Below, piece by piece: positions 18,101 through 25,504 of a DNA stretch of 64,000 nt. Origin of the DNA: Bacteroidota bacterium (GTDB taxonomy: Bacteria > Bacteroidota > Bacteroidia > AKYH767-A > OLB10); contig JAGVTU010000001.1 in assembly GCA_019136655.1 (NCBI GenBank), positions 62,001-126,000 on the forward strand. The letters are read 5' to 3'. The notes under the pieces are model-generated. The model saw only the letters and a program-made list of their open reading frames with translations, did no database searches and had not been told where the DNA came from. The translations under genes were made by a program, and so were the position numbers. The first letter of the stretch is position 1. Every line of letters begins with the position of its first letter.

Positions 18101-18657
18101 CCTCCGGATTGCTGGTGAAAAAAGTAAAAGCAAACTTTAAAGTTTTAGGTAAAAAGCTGGGTGCTTTGATGAAAGATGCAGCAGCAGCCATCAGTGCCAT
18201 GGGTCAGGATGACATCAGGCAACTGGAACAAAATGGAAGTTTTGTTGTTACACTGAAAGACAAACAGGTTGAAATTACTGCTGAAGATGTGGAAATAAGC
18301 TCGGAAGATATTCCGGGATGGCAGGTAAATTCGCAGGAAGGCCTTACAGTGGCTCTTGATACTTCGCTCTCACCGGAACTCAAGGCAGAAGGAATTGCCC
18401 GCGAACTGATAAACAGGGTGCAGAATCTGAGAAAGGACAAAGGATTTGAAGTGACTGATAAAATTCAGGTCAAACTGAAAAAACACCCTTCAATTACATC
18501 GGCAATAGAAAACAATTTAGTATATATTTGCGCGGAAATTTTAGCTTCCTCATTCGAGCTGACCGATGAACTTAATACATCACATGCTGTTGAAATAGAA
18601 GTGGAAGATGATGTTAATACTTTAATTCAAATAGAAAGGATTACAAATGGCAAGTAA
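15181..18657 (+). CDS. ileS: Isoleucyl-tRNA synthetase
   Basis: Charges tRNA-Ile. The 1158-residue protein is a class Ia synthetase. The HIGH-type signature is GLPGIHH at residues 55-61, the variant seen in the long, eukaryote-like (type 2) enzymes. KMSKR is at 690-694. The editing (CP1) domain has TTTPWTLPSN and GTGIVHIAPTFGADDF. The anticodon-binding domain has RWILSKLNSLI and NWYVRLSRRRFW. The long C-terminal extension, with ALRKKVNIRVRQPL, also fits type 2, a class generally tolerant of mupirocin. It overlaps the next gene by 11 bases, so the two are translationally coupled. Confidence 0.96.
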   Translation: MSTKNYAEFKQLDLPGIARDVLAKWDKENTFDKSIASRQGNEAFTFYEGPPSANGLPGIHHVMARAIKDIFCRFKTLQGYQVKRKGGWDTHGLPIELSVEKTLGITKEEIGKKISVEEYNKACRKEVMKYKEVWDDLTRKMGYWVDLDNPYITFKNEYIETCWFLLKELYKKDLLYKGFTIQPYSPAAGTGLSSHELNQPGTYRMVKDTTIVAQFAMLKDSMSDELKQKLSTYSEPFYFLAWTTTPWTLPSNSALAVGEKIKYVWVRTYNAYTGLPIVVVMAKDLVSKYFSEKNAALSLDDYKAGDKNIPFQIVYETSGSALKGIKYEQLLPYVKPSGKAFEVITGDFVSTEDGTGIVHIAPTFGADDFRTAKQNNVEAILVKDETGNPAPLVDKRGRFVNEVADFAGEYVKEEYLTETEKEEEKKKQGRDKYLSVDERVAIKLKQENKAFRVEKYEHNYPHCWRTDKPVLYYPLDSWFIRTTACKERMIALNETINWKPAATGTGRFGNWLENIVDWNLSRSRYWGIPLPIWRTEDEKEEKCIGSVEELKSEISKAIAAGFMDAAHLNHIDAAKPDFDLHRPYIDDIVLVSDSGKKMYREADLIDVWFDSGSMPYAQWGLDKAKLKENNSKPFNAGFENAYPADFIAEGVDQTRGWFFTLHAIAVMLYDSVAFRNVVSNGLVLDKNGNKMSKRLGNAVDPFQTIEKYGPDATRWYMISNAQPWDNLKFNVDGIGEVQRKLFGTLYNTYSFFALYANIDGFHFSRDKQIEIAKRPELDRWILSKLNSLIKQVTESYEDYEPTRAARAIETFVDEHLSNWYVRLSRRRFWRSEMSADKQAAYDTLFECLVVTSQLMSPIAPFFSDWLYNNLTDGAEGSASDDKQLYSSESVHLTFMAKPDDAVIDSALEERMDFAQRISSMVLALRKKVNIRVRQPLQKILVPINNEHEREVLEQVKALILAEVNVKDIQFINDTSGLLVKKVKANFKVLGKKLGALMKDAAAAISAMGQDDIRQLEQNGSFVVTLKDKQVEITAEDVEISSEDIPGWQVNSQEGLTVALDTSLSPELKAEGIARELINRVQNLRKDKGFEVTDKIQVKLKKHPSITSAIENNLVYICAEILASSFELTDELNTSHAVEIEVEDDVNTLIQIERITNGK

Positions 18658-19633
18658 AACGAAAAAGAAACCGGCAACCAAGAAGAAAGTTGCTCCCAAA
18701 AAAGCAGTAAAGGCGAAACCTCAAAAGGTGAAGAAAGTTGCTGCAAAAGCAAAAACTTCTGCTAAGAAAGCAGTGAAGCCTGCTAAAGCTAAGGTTGCGG
18801 TAAAAGCCAAAGCCAAATCAGGTGCCAAGGCTAAAAGTGCTATTAAAGTAAAATCAAAAGCAGCTGCTAAACCTAAGGCAAAAGCAGCAGGTAAGAAAGC
18901 AGTAAGCAAAAAGGCGGTAACTAAAGTAAAAGCAACCGCTAAACCAAAGGTTACAGTTAAACCAAAAGTTACAGCTAAGCATAAAGAAGTTACTGTTAAA
19001 GTAAAACCTTCAGAAAAGGTTTTGAAAAACAAGAAGGATGTGAAACCTTCTACTTCAGCAATCAAGCATGTGGAGAAAGCTTCCGAGCGCCCATCACGCA
19101 GAAGATCAGTCATGCCTTTTGTGAAGCCTCCTATGCCGGCACGTACTACACCACTGCGTGAAGATCCTGTTTTACCTGATACTCCGGTAGCATCTATCTT
19201 GAAAAAGCCAATAGCAATTCTTGAGAATCGTCCCGTAAAAATGGAAAACAGTCCTGACAAAACACGTTATAGTGATGAAGAGTTGCAGGAGTTCAGAGAT
19301 TTAATTATCCAAAAAATCACAAGTGCCAAAACAGAGTTAAATAATCTGCAGGCATTTCTTAACAGCAGTAATGAACATGGTACTGATGATACTGCATCAT
19401 CCTTCAAAATGCTTGAAGATGGCAGTGATACATTAGCCAAAGAAGAAGCAGGTCAGTTGGCTGTAAGACAACGTAAGTTTATTGAACAGCTTGAAAATGC
19501 TCTTGTGCGTATTGAGAATAAAACTTATGGTATATGTCGTGTTACTGGAAAACTGATTCCGAAAGAACGACTGAGAGCAGTACCTCATACTACTCAAAGT
19601 ATAGAAGCTAAGGTGAAACAGTACAGAGATTAA
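18647..19633 (+). CDS. Lysine-rich histone-H1-like tail fused to a DksA/TraR-like domain
   Basis: A 328-residue protein in two halves. Residues 1 to about 135 are almost entirely Lys, Ala, Val, Pro and Thr (runs such as KKAVKAKPQKVKKVAAKAK), resembling the tails of histone H1 and bacterial Hc1-type proteins. After a Pro/Arg-rich linker, residues about 208-328 form a DksA/TraR-like region: a coiled coil (LIIQKITSAKTELNNLQAFL) and then IENKTYGICRVTGKLIPKERL. DksA normally has a four-Cys zinc finger; here only one Cys remains (YGIC), with Thr at the next usual ligand position. It lies between ileS and lspA, the usual place of the DksA-like gene in Bacteroidota. RNA-polymerase or nucleoid binding is inferred. 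Confidence 0.85.
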   Translation: MASKTKKKPATKKKVAPKKAVKAKPQKVKKVAAKAKTSAKKAVKPAKAKVAVKAKAKSGAKAKSAIKVKSKAAAKPKAKAAGKKAVSKKAVTKVKATAKPKVTVKPKVTAKHKEVTVKVKPSEKVLKNKKDVKPSTSAIKHVEKASERPSRRRSVMPFVKPPMPARTTPLREDPVLPDTPVASILKKPIAILENRPVKMENSPDKTRYSDEELQEFRDLIIQKITSAKTELNNLQAFLNSSNEHGTDDTASSFKMLEDGSDTLAKEEAGQLAVRQRKFIEQLENALVRIENKTYGICRVTGKLIPKERLRAVPHTTQSIEAKVKQYRD

Positions 19634-19662
19634 TTTTTTTAGTTTGAGTAATAAATTTAACG

Positions 19663-19700
19663 AAGGATTGTCAGTAATCAATGGCAGTCCTTTGTTTTTA
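19663..19700 (+). terminator. Terminator between the DksA-like gene and lspA
   Basis: aaggattg (19663-19670) pairs with cagtcctt (19685-19692, one T-G pair) and the strand continues tgttttta. It may attenuate rather than fully separate lspA from the upstream genes, since lspA begins 18 bases later. Confidence 0.6.
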
Positions 19701-19718
19701 TAAATCAGTGAAAGTACT

Positions 19719-20369
19719 TTGAAGAAATACGCCATCCTTATTTTTATAGTTCTTTTGATTGATCAGAGTCTGAAATTCTGGATAAAAACACATATGTATC
19801 TGGGACAGGAATATCATATTGCCGGAAACTGGTTTATCATTCATTTCACCGAAAACAACGGAATGGCTTTCGGTATGGAGTTGTTCGGAAAAAAATTCCT
19901 TTCATTGTTTCGTATTGTGGTGATGTTAGCTCTTGGTTGGTATGTGATGAAATTAATAAAAGACAAGGCCAATCCCATTTATATCACTGCCATGTCACTG
20001 ATTTTTGCAGGAGCTACAGGAAATATCATAGACAGTATTTTCTATGGCAAAATATTTTCGTCAAGCGAATATCAGGTTGCTGCATTATTTCCTCCCGAAG
20101 GAGGTTATGCCGGATGGCTACATGGAAAAGTAGTGGATATGTTTTATTTCCCTTTGATTGAATCTCATTTTCCGGATTGGTTTCCTGTTTGGGGAGGCGA
20201 GGAGTTTGTGTTTTTCAGACCGGTCTTTAATATTGCTGATTCGGCAATTACTGCAGGAGTATGTTTAATCATTCTGTTCAATCGAACAATTTTTAGTGAG
20301 GCCGGACAAAAAGAAGAAGCTACTGAAGCGTTAACTTCAGAAAATTCTGTTCCGCAGGAAAATCAATAG
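19719..20369 (+). CDS. lspA: Lipoprotein signal peptidase (signal peptidase II)
   Basis: An inner-membrane aspartic protease that cleaves prolipoprotein signal peptides. The 216-residue protein has four hydrophobic segments. Conserved motifs are DQSLKFWI near the N-terminus, FTENNGMAFG, GNIIDSIFYG (first catalytic Asp) and FNIADSAITAG (second catalytic Asp). The only start in frame before the first helix is TTG at 19719, because a stop precedes it at 19701-19703; the first ATG would remove the helix. The protein is longer than E. coli LspA through an insertion before GKVVDMFYFP and a Glu-rich tail, as in other Bacteroidota. Confidence 0.93.
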   Translation: MKKYAILIFIVLLIDQSLKFWIKTHMYLGQEYHIAGNWFIIHFTENNGMAFGMELFGKKFLSLFRIVVMLALGWYVMKLIKDKANPIYITAMSLIFAGATGNIIDSIFYGKIFSSSEYQVAALFPPEGGYAGWLHGKVVDMFYFPLIESHFPDWFPVWGGEEFVFFRPVFNIADSAITAGVCLIILFNRTIFSEAGQKEEATEALTSENSVPQENQ

Positions 20370-20420
20370 TTATTTTTCGTAGAGTGAAATTCCTTTAACT
20401 CAACTCAGTGGGAAGGAAAT

Positions 20421-20876
20421 TTATTTGTTATCACTCAAATGCCATTCAGCAAATGACGAAGGCGTCTCTTCAAGCTTTACATATACCAGTTTAGGATTGG
20501 ATGAAAACTCAGGGAGCAAAAGATTTTTAAAGTGGATTAGTAAGTTTTCACAGGTAGGTTGCTCATCGAAATAAATAATTTTTTCGAAATGACTGGTGAG
20601 TAACTTGTCTAATTCACGGTGTGGTGAATCACCGTTAAGCACCAATGCATGATCAAATAAGTTGATGATTTTGTTGTGTACAATCGTTTTTAGATTGGAA
20701 AAGTCAATTACCATCCCGTTTTTTACATCTGATTTATTATTCGCGGGAATTCCGGCAAGAGTAATGGTTAATTTGTACGTGTGCCCGTGAATATTTTTAC
20801 AGGGACCATCATAACCAAACAATGCATGGCCCATATCGAAGGTGAAAACCTTACTCACTCGAATAATATCAGACAT
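20421..20876 (-). CDS. queD: 6-carboxy-5,6,7,8-tetrahydropterin synthase (QueD/PTPS family)
   Basis: A 151-residue enzyme of the 6-pyruvoyl-tetrahydropterin synthase superfamily. QueD converts dihydroneopterin triphosphate to 6-carboxytetrahydropterin in queuosine synthesis. The zinc-binding His of MGHALFG and the CxxxHGH motif (CKNIHGH, about 27-33) are visible; CxxxHGH is the form associated with QueD. MVIDFSNLKTIV and the C-terminal VKLEETPSSFAEW catalytic Glu region also match. It starts 6 bases after paaD and is the last gene of the paa run, an odd position for a queuosine gene. Confidence 0.88.
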   Translation of the reverse strand: MSDIIRVSKVFTFDMGHALFGYDGPCKNIHGHTYKLTITLAGIPANNKSDVKNGMVIDFSNLKTIVHNKIINLFDHALVLNGDSPHRELDKLLTSHFEKIIYFDEQPTCENLLIHFKNLLLPEFSSNPKLVYVKLEETPSSFAEWHLSDNK

Positions 20877-20882
20877 ATTTTT

Positions 20883-21413
20883 TTAATGACATTTAAAGTA
20901 TTCAAAAGGTTGGTTGCAGGTGTTGCAATACCACAACGCTTTGCAGGGTGTAGAGCCAAACTGGCTTACAAGCCGTGAATCAGCATTACCACATCTGGGG
21001 CAGGTAACATGTTTTTGTTTTGCGAAAATAAATTCACCGTCAGGGTCGTTTTCAGGAGGAGCAATTCCATGCTGACGCATTTTTTCACGGGCTTCTTCTT
21101 TAATCCAGTCAGTAGTCCATGCAGGAGATAAAACAGTTTTAATTTCTATATCCTTAAATCCATTGGCTGCAAGTACATGCCTGATGTCATCTGTAAATAC
21201 ATTCATGGCAGGACAACCGGAATAACTTGGAGTGATGGTTACTATTACTTTTTGGCTGACAATATCAACCTTTCTCACTATGCCCAATTCAACTATGCTG
21301 ATAACAGGAATATCAGGATCAGGAATGGTGTTGAGCAATTCCCAAACCTTGTCCACCATTGTTGAATCAGATACCAATTCTTTATGGCTCACAGTGCTTT
21401 TGTCTTTTACCAT
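20883..21413 (-). CDS. paaD: Phenylacetyl-CoA epoxidase subunit PaaD
   Basis: A 176-residue protein with an N-terminal DUF59/MIP18 domain (LLNTIPDPDIPVISIVELGI) and the GCPAMN motif. A C-terminal zinc ribbon has CPRC and CNTC pairs, as in PaaD/PaaJ. The protein is required for maturation of the iron centres of the PaaABC(E) monooxygenase. The start overlaps the paaC stop by 7 bases. It belongs to the paaABCD-queD run. Confidence 0.92.
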   Translation of the reverse strand: MVKDKSTVSHKELVSDSTMVDKVWELLNTIPDPDIPVISIVELGIVRKVDIVSQKVIVTITPSYSGCPAMNVFTDDIRHVLAANGFKDIEIKTVLSPAWTTDWIKEEAREKMRQHGIAPPENDPDGEFIFAKQKHVTCPRCGNADSRLVSQFGSTPCKALWYCNTCNQPFEYFKCH

Positions 21414-22165
21414 TTTGCATCAGGATAGGCACGCTGCAGATATTGCATTTCACACAGCAGGTGACCTAAGTGTTCGCTATGTATTCCTGAATAACCTCCT
21501 GTAATTACATTGAATTTTTCAGGTATGGTTAAATGTGATGCCTGCATGATTTCTTTTACAGTAAGATTCCACTTTGCTGCAATAGAATCGCTGCTTACTG
21601 TAATTCCGGTAGAAATCAGCTCTTCGTCAGTTGCATTCATACAGAATAAATCATCAGTAAACCGCCAGAGTTCATCCAGAGCAAACTGCGCACGTTTCAA
21701 ACTTTCATCCGTTCCGTTGCCGAATCGTATTATCCATTCGCTGCTGTGACGGAAATGATATTTTACTTCTTTAAGTGATCTTTCAGCAAAACCTTTCAGT
21801 GTTTCATCATTACTTGCAGATAAAGCTTCGTAAAGAAATTTTGCATAGGTTGAAAACAAAAATTGTTTCATCATGGTAAAAGCAAAATCGCCATTCGGCT
21901 GTTCTGCCAACAGGCAGTTGAAGTACTCACGTTCACTTCTTCTGAAAGCTAAATCATCAGCTGACTTATTATTGTTGATGAGTTGCGAAGCATATTCATA
22001 CATTGTTTCAGCCTGACCAAAAAAATCCAGAGCCATATTTGACAGTGCAATATCTTCCTCCAGATACGGACCACAACTGTTCCATTCAGCCAAACGTTGT
22101 CCTGATATCATACTGTTGTCTGCAAGGCGAAGACAATAGTTAATCAATGCATCTTTAGTGTTCAT
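21407..22165 (-). CDS. paaC: Phenylacetyl-CoA epoxidase structural subunit PaaC
   Basis: A 252-residue ferritin-like helical protein that pairs with PaaA in the multicomponent epoxidase. The family features LADNSMISGQRLAEWNSCGP, EEDIALSNMALDFFGQA and LKEVKYHFRHSSEWIIRFGNG are visible. PaaC is the structural homologue of PaaA without a working diiron site in the characterised enzymes. It lies 25 bases after paaB and overlaps paaD. Confidence 0.93.
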   Translation of the reverse strand: MNTKDALINYCLRLADNSMISGQRLAEWNSCGPYLEEDIALSNMALDFFGQAETMYEYASQLINNNKSADDLAFRRSEREYFNCLLAEQPNGDFAFTMMKQFLFSTYAKFLYEALSASNDETLKGFAERSLKEVKYHFRHSSEWIIRFGNGTDESLKRAQFALDELWRFTDDLFCMNATDEELISTGITVSSDSIAAKWNLTVKEIMQASHLTIPEKFNVITGGYSGIHSEHLGHLLCEMQYLQRAYPDAKW

Positions 22166-22190
22166 CTTATTTTCTTTAAATCGTTATGGA

Positions 22191-22481
22191 TTAGAGATTC
22201 TTTGTGCCCTGTGGCATTTTGTAAAAATTGGGTGTGCGGTAGATTTTATCATTGGCAGGATCAAAAAATTCTTCTTCCATTTCTTTGGTACTTGCCACAA
22301 TACATTCAGTCGGTACTACCCAAATACTTCTGCCTTCCTTTCTCCGGCTATATAAATCCCGCGCATTTTGCAAAGCCATGTTTTTATCAGCAGCATGCAA
22401 ACATCCCTGATGTTCAAACGGACCGCCATTTTTAGTCTGCATAAACACTTCCCATTGCGATAGTTGATTGTCTTTACTCAT
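22191..22481 (-). CDS. paaB: Phenylacetyl-CoA epoxidase subunit PaaB
   Basis: A 96-residue protein of the PaaB family. QWEVFMQTKNGGPFEHQGCLHAADKNMALQNARDLYSRR is the conserved N-terminal half, followed by SIWVVPTECI. PaaB bridges the PaaAC heterodimers in the known complex. It starts 11 bases after the paaA stop. Confidence 0.93.
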   Translation of the reverse strand: MSKDNQLSQWEVFMQTKNGGPFEHQGCLHAADKNMALQNARDLYSRRKEGRSIWVVPTECIVASTKEMEEEFFDPANDKIYRTPNFYKMPQGTKNL

Positions 22482-22492
22482 TTTGTGATTGA

Positions 22493-23443
22493 TTAATTTG
22501 ATTTTACTGCATTAGATTCTTTCATTTGATTTACTTCGAATGCACGCGCACAGTCGCGTACCCATTGACCTTCCTGATGATATTTTTTATGATGACTCAG
22601 GCGCTGATGATTGCATGGGCCATTTCCTTTCACCACATTCCAAAACTCGTCCCAGTTGATAGGACTTATTTCCCAATGCATGGTTTCTTTGTTGTACTTA
22701 AGATTTTTATCAGGAATGGTCAGCCCGATGTGATGTGCCTGCTCCACTGTGCGGTCAATGAAACGCTGACGCAAAGTATCATTGCTCTCCACTTTAATTT
22801 TCCATTTCATGGAGTTTTGTGTATGCGGAGAATCTGCATCATGAGGTCCAAACATCATCAGCGATGGTTCCCACCAGCGATTGAGTGAATCCTGAGCCAT
22901 CTCTTTTTGTGCCGGAGTTCCGCTTGCCATCTTGGCAATTATTTCATATCCCTGACGCTGATGAAATCCTTCTTCTTTGCAGATGCGAACCATAGCACGT
23001 GAGTAAGGTCCGTAACTGCATTTTGCAAGCATGGTCTGATTGACGATTGCAGCACCATCTACCAGCCATCCTATTGCCCCCATATCAGCCCATGTAAGAG
23101 CAGGATAGTTGAAAATGCTTGAATATTTTGCCTGCCCTGAGTGAAGCATGTCAATCATTTCAGCACGGTCAATACCAAAAGTTTCTGCTGCAGAATAAAG
23201 GTACAACCCATGCCCGGCTTCATCCTGAATCTTTGCCATTAATATTTTTTTGGCTCGTAATGAAGGTGCCCTTAACAGCCAGTTACCTTCCGGTTGCATT
23301 CCTATAATTTCAGAATGTGCATGCTGCGATATCTGACGGAATAAAGTTTGCTTATAACCATCAGGCATCCAGTCAAGCGGTTCTATTTTTTCACCGGCAT
23401 CTATACGCTGCTGAAACTGTGCTGTTTTTTCTTCTTCAGTCAT
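22493..23443 (-). CDS. paaA: Phenylacetyl-CoA epoxidase catalytic subunit PaaA
   Basis: The diiron oxygenase subunit that epoxidises the ring of phenylacetyl-CoA. The 316-residue protein shows the two E-x2-H iron-ligand motifs: [14 protein letters not shown] (about 96-109) and [11 protein letters not shown] (about 155-165). The flanking [16 protein letters not shown] and [15 protein letters not shown] also fit the family. It is the first gene of the paaABCD-queD run. The upstream 90 bases contain a 27-bp palindrome that could be an operator. The reductase gene paaE, the ligase paaK and the later paa genes are not in the window. Confidence 0.95.
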   Translation of the reverse strand: MTEEEKTAQFQQRIDAGEKIEPLDWMPDGYKQTLFRQISQHAHSEIIGMQPEGNWLLRAPSLRAKKILMAKIQDEAGHGLYLYSAAETFGIDRAEMIDMLHSGQAKYSSIFNYPALTWADMGAIGWLVDGAAIVNQTMLAKCSYGPYSRAMVRICKEEGFHQRQGYEIIAKMASGTPAQKEMAQDSLNRWWEPSLMMFGPHDADSPHTQNSMKWKIKVESNDTLRQRFIDRTVEQAHHIGLTIPDKNLKYNKETMHWEISPINWDEFWNVVKGNGPCNHQRLSHHKKYHQEGQWVRDCARAFEVNQMKESNAVKSN

Positions 23444-23484
23444 AGTTGTTTCCTTTATTATGAAAATTTTGTTTTGTTAACGCC

Positions 23485-23511
23485 AATGAAACGGAAAAAA
23501 TCCGTTTCATT
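23485..23511. promoter_or_regulatory. 27-bp perfect palindrome upstream of paaA
   Basis: The arms aatgaaacgga (23485-23495) and tccgtttcatt (23501-23511) are perfectly complementary around an aaaaa spacer. It lies between the peroxiredoxin stop (23534) and the paaA start (23443), 41 bases before the paaA ATG. It has no T-run on either side, so an operator for a dimeric repressor is more likely than a terminator. Ending of the peroxiredoxin transcript cannot be excluded. Confidence 0.6.
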
Positions 23512-23533
23512 ATCAGCGTGTAAATTTACATTT

Positions 23534-24163
23534 TTAATTGTTAGAAAAATACTCAACCAACCCTTCAGCTGTGGCTTTCAACCCCGACTTACCTGCTTGC
23601 CAGTCAGCGGGGCATACTTCTCCGTTTTCTTCGTAAAAACGAAGTGCATCAACCATGCGCAATGCTTCAGCCACACTTCTTCCCAAAGGAAGGTCATTGA
23701 TTACCTGATGACGGACAACACCTTCTTTGTCTATTAAAAATAATCCGCGATAGGCTACAGGATTGCCTTCGAACTGAAGTTTACCTTCGGTGAAGTTGTA
23801 TTCACCTGCCAGAACACCAAATTGTGAAGCAATTGTTTTAGAACGATCGGCAACAATAGGATAAGTAACTCCTTTAATTCCTCCTTTGTTTTGCTCGGTA
23901 TTTAGCCATGCCCAGTGCGAATATTTTGAATCGGTAGAGCAGGCTACCACTGCAGTATCGCGGATTTCAAATTCAGCTAAATGTTGCTGAAATGCGATTA
24001 ACTCTGTTGGACATACAAATGTGAAATCCATTGGATAAAAGAAGAACACTACATACTTCTTTCCCAGATATTGTTGCAACGAAAAATTCTCTGTAAATTC
24101 TTTTCCGTTTACTACAGCATCTTCACTGAATGAAGGTGCTTTCTTTCCTACTAATACATTCAT
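23534..24163 (-). CDS. Typical 2-Cys peroxiredoxin (AhpC/TSA family)
   Basis: Reduces hydrogen peroxide and organic peroxides in the cytoplasm. The 209-residue protein has the peroxidatic Cys51 in DFTFVCPTE and the resolving Cys184 in GEVCPADW. The conserved Thr of PTEL and the Arg/Trp region SHWAWLN are also present. It sits between homogentisate dioxygenase (43 bases upstream) and paaA. Two oxygen-using aromatic pathways around it suggest peroxide protection, but this is inference from position only. Confidence 0.92.
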   Translation of the reverse strand: MNVLVGKKAPSFSEDAVVNGKEFTENFSLQQYLGKKYVVFFFYPMDFTFVCPTELIAFQQHLAEFEIRDTAVVACSTDSKYSHWAWLNTEQNKGGIKGVTYPIVADRSKTIASQFGVLAGEYNFTEGKLQFEGNPVAYRGLFLIDKEGVVRHQVINDLPLGRSVAEALRMVDALRFYEENGEVCPADWQAGKSGLKATAEGLVEYFSNN

Positions 24164-24205
24164 GATATTATTTAATTTAATTATTTAATATTTTATTTTT
24201 ATAGT

Positions 24206-25387
24206 TTAAACTGTTTGTACATTTTTATCCGACATCTGCCACGACATATAATATTCCGGTAACTCTACCTTCATGGCTTCAGCAGTAATTTTTACAGGAT
24301 TAAAAGGATCTATCATCACAGCCATTTCATTGGTTTCTTTTTTACCAATGCTGCGTTCAATTGCTCCCGGATGTGGGCCGTGTACCAGTCCTGCAGGATG
24401 AAGTGTAATCTGCCCTTTCTGAATATTATTTCTGCTCATAAAATCACCATCTACATAGTATAACAATTCATCGCTGTCAATGTTACTGTGATGATAGGGG
24501 GCAGGTATTGCCTGAGGATGATAATCATACATACGCGGAACAAAAGAACATACAACAAAGTTGTTTGCCTGAAATTGCTGATGTATGGGAGGAGGCATGT
24601 GTATGCGACCTGTAATGGGTTCAAAATTGAAGATGCTGATTGAATAGGGATAACAACATCCGTCATAGCCTACTACATCAAATGGATGTCTTTCATAAAT
24701 ATACGGATAAATCAGACCACGCTTTTTGATGTTGATGAGAAATTCTCCTTTTTCATCATGCGTTTCGAGAGAGTGTGGCAGTTTAATATCTCTTTCGCAG
24801 AAGGGAGAATTTTCCATAAACTGACCATATTGATTACGATAACGTGACGGTGTTTCAATTGGTGAATGTGATTCAATAAAAAGAATTTTATTGTCGTTTG
24901 TGTCAAATTCAATCTGATAAACCGTACCGCGTGGAATGATTATATAATCTCCATATTTAAAATCAATTGTTCCATACATTGTTTTTACTGTACCGTTTCC
25001 GCGATGGATAAACAACATTTCATCTGCATCAGCATTTTTGAAAAAATAACCGTTTGTACCTTTTAATGGTGAAGCAATTCCTATTTGTATATCGTTGTTT
25101 ACAAACATTACCTTCCGACTTTTGATGTAATCATCTTCAGGTGTTACTTCGAAACCTAGATAACTTCGTGCCTGTAAATTATCTTCAATTACAATTTGTG
25201 GTCTTACACTATAAGGTTTTCCGAATTCTTTAACAATTGTTGGCGGATGAAGATGATAAACCAACGATGAAATACCTGAGAATCCTTCTGTTCCAACCAA
25301 CTCTTCGTGATAAAGTTGTCCGTTAGGCTGACGAAATACGATATGTCGTTTATGTGGAATTAATCCTTGTTTCTGATAAATTGGCAT
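24206..25387 (-). CDS. hmgA: Homogentisate 1,2-dioxygenase family protein
   Basis: Opens the homogentisate ring to maleylacetoacetate in tyrosine/phenylalanine breakdown, using Fe(II). The 393-residue protein is a bicupin, shorter than the about 440 residues of animal enzymes. The first cupin includes NADADEMLFIHRGNGTVKT. The C-terminal cupin holds the metal-ligand region HHSNIDSDELLYYVDG and HPAGLVHGPHPGA, with His, Glu and His in the expected order. It starts divergently from the 25505 gene. Other tyrosine-pathway genes (hpd, fah, maiA) are not in the window. Confidence 0.88.
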   Translation of the reverse strand: MPIYQKQGLIPHKRHIVFRQPNGQLYHEELVGTEGFSGISSLVYHLHPPTIVKEFGKPYSVRPQIVIEDNLQARSYLGFEVTPEDDYIKSRKVMFVNNDIQIGIASPLKGTNGYFFKNADADEMLFIHRGNGTVKTMYGTIDFKYGDYIIIPRGTVYQIEFDTNDNKILFIESHSPIETPSRYRNQYGQFMENSPFCERDIKLPHSLETHDEKGEFLINIKKRGLIYPYIYERHPFDVVGYDGCCYPYSISIFNFEPITGRIHMPPPIHQQFQANNFVVCSFVPRMYDYHPQAIPAPYHHSNIDSDELLYYVDGDFMSRNNIQKGQITLHPAGLVHGPHPGAIERSIGKKETNEMAVMIDPFNPVKITAEAMKVELPEYYMSWQMSDKNVQTV

Positions 25388-25411
25388 AGTAAAATATTTT
25401 TTGCAAAGAGA

Positions 25412-25433
25412 TTGAATTTTGAACTTAATTCAA
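25412..25433. repeat. Small inverted repeat in the hmgA/25505 divergent region
   Basis: ttgaatt (25412-25418) and aattcaa (25427-25433) form a 7-bp inverted repeat with an 8-base spacer, 25-46 bases upstream of the homogentisate dioxygenase start. It could be an operator. AT-rich composition makes chance occurrence quite possible. Confidence 0.3.
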
Positions 25434-25504
25434 ATGATATTTGTCAAGTAAACGTGATTTTTACATTGTTGTTTAATTTTTATTCTTGCAGAAAAATTTC
25501 TTTT

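Noticed and set aside
18721-19260. Minus-strand frame of 179 codons opposite the lysine-rich tail
   Set aside because: The hydrophobic Phe/Leu/Ala composition is the mirror of the Lys/Ala codons of the real gene; it is a compositional shadow.
25367-25504. N-terminal extension of the 25505 gene
   Set aside because: It overlaps the start of the divergent homogentisate dioxygenase gene and encodes non-protein-like sequence; the ATG at 25505 begins typical coding sequence.
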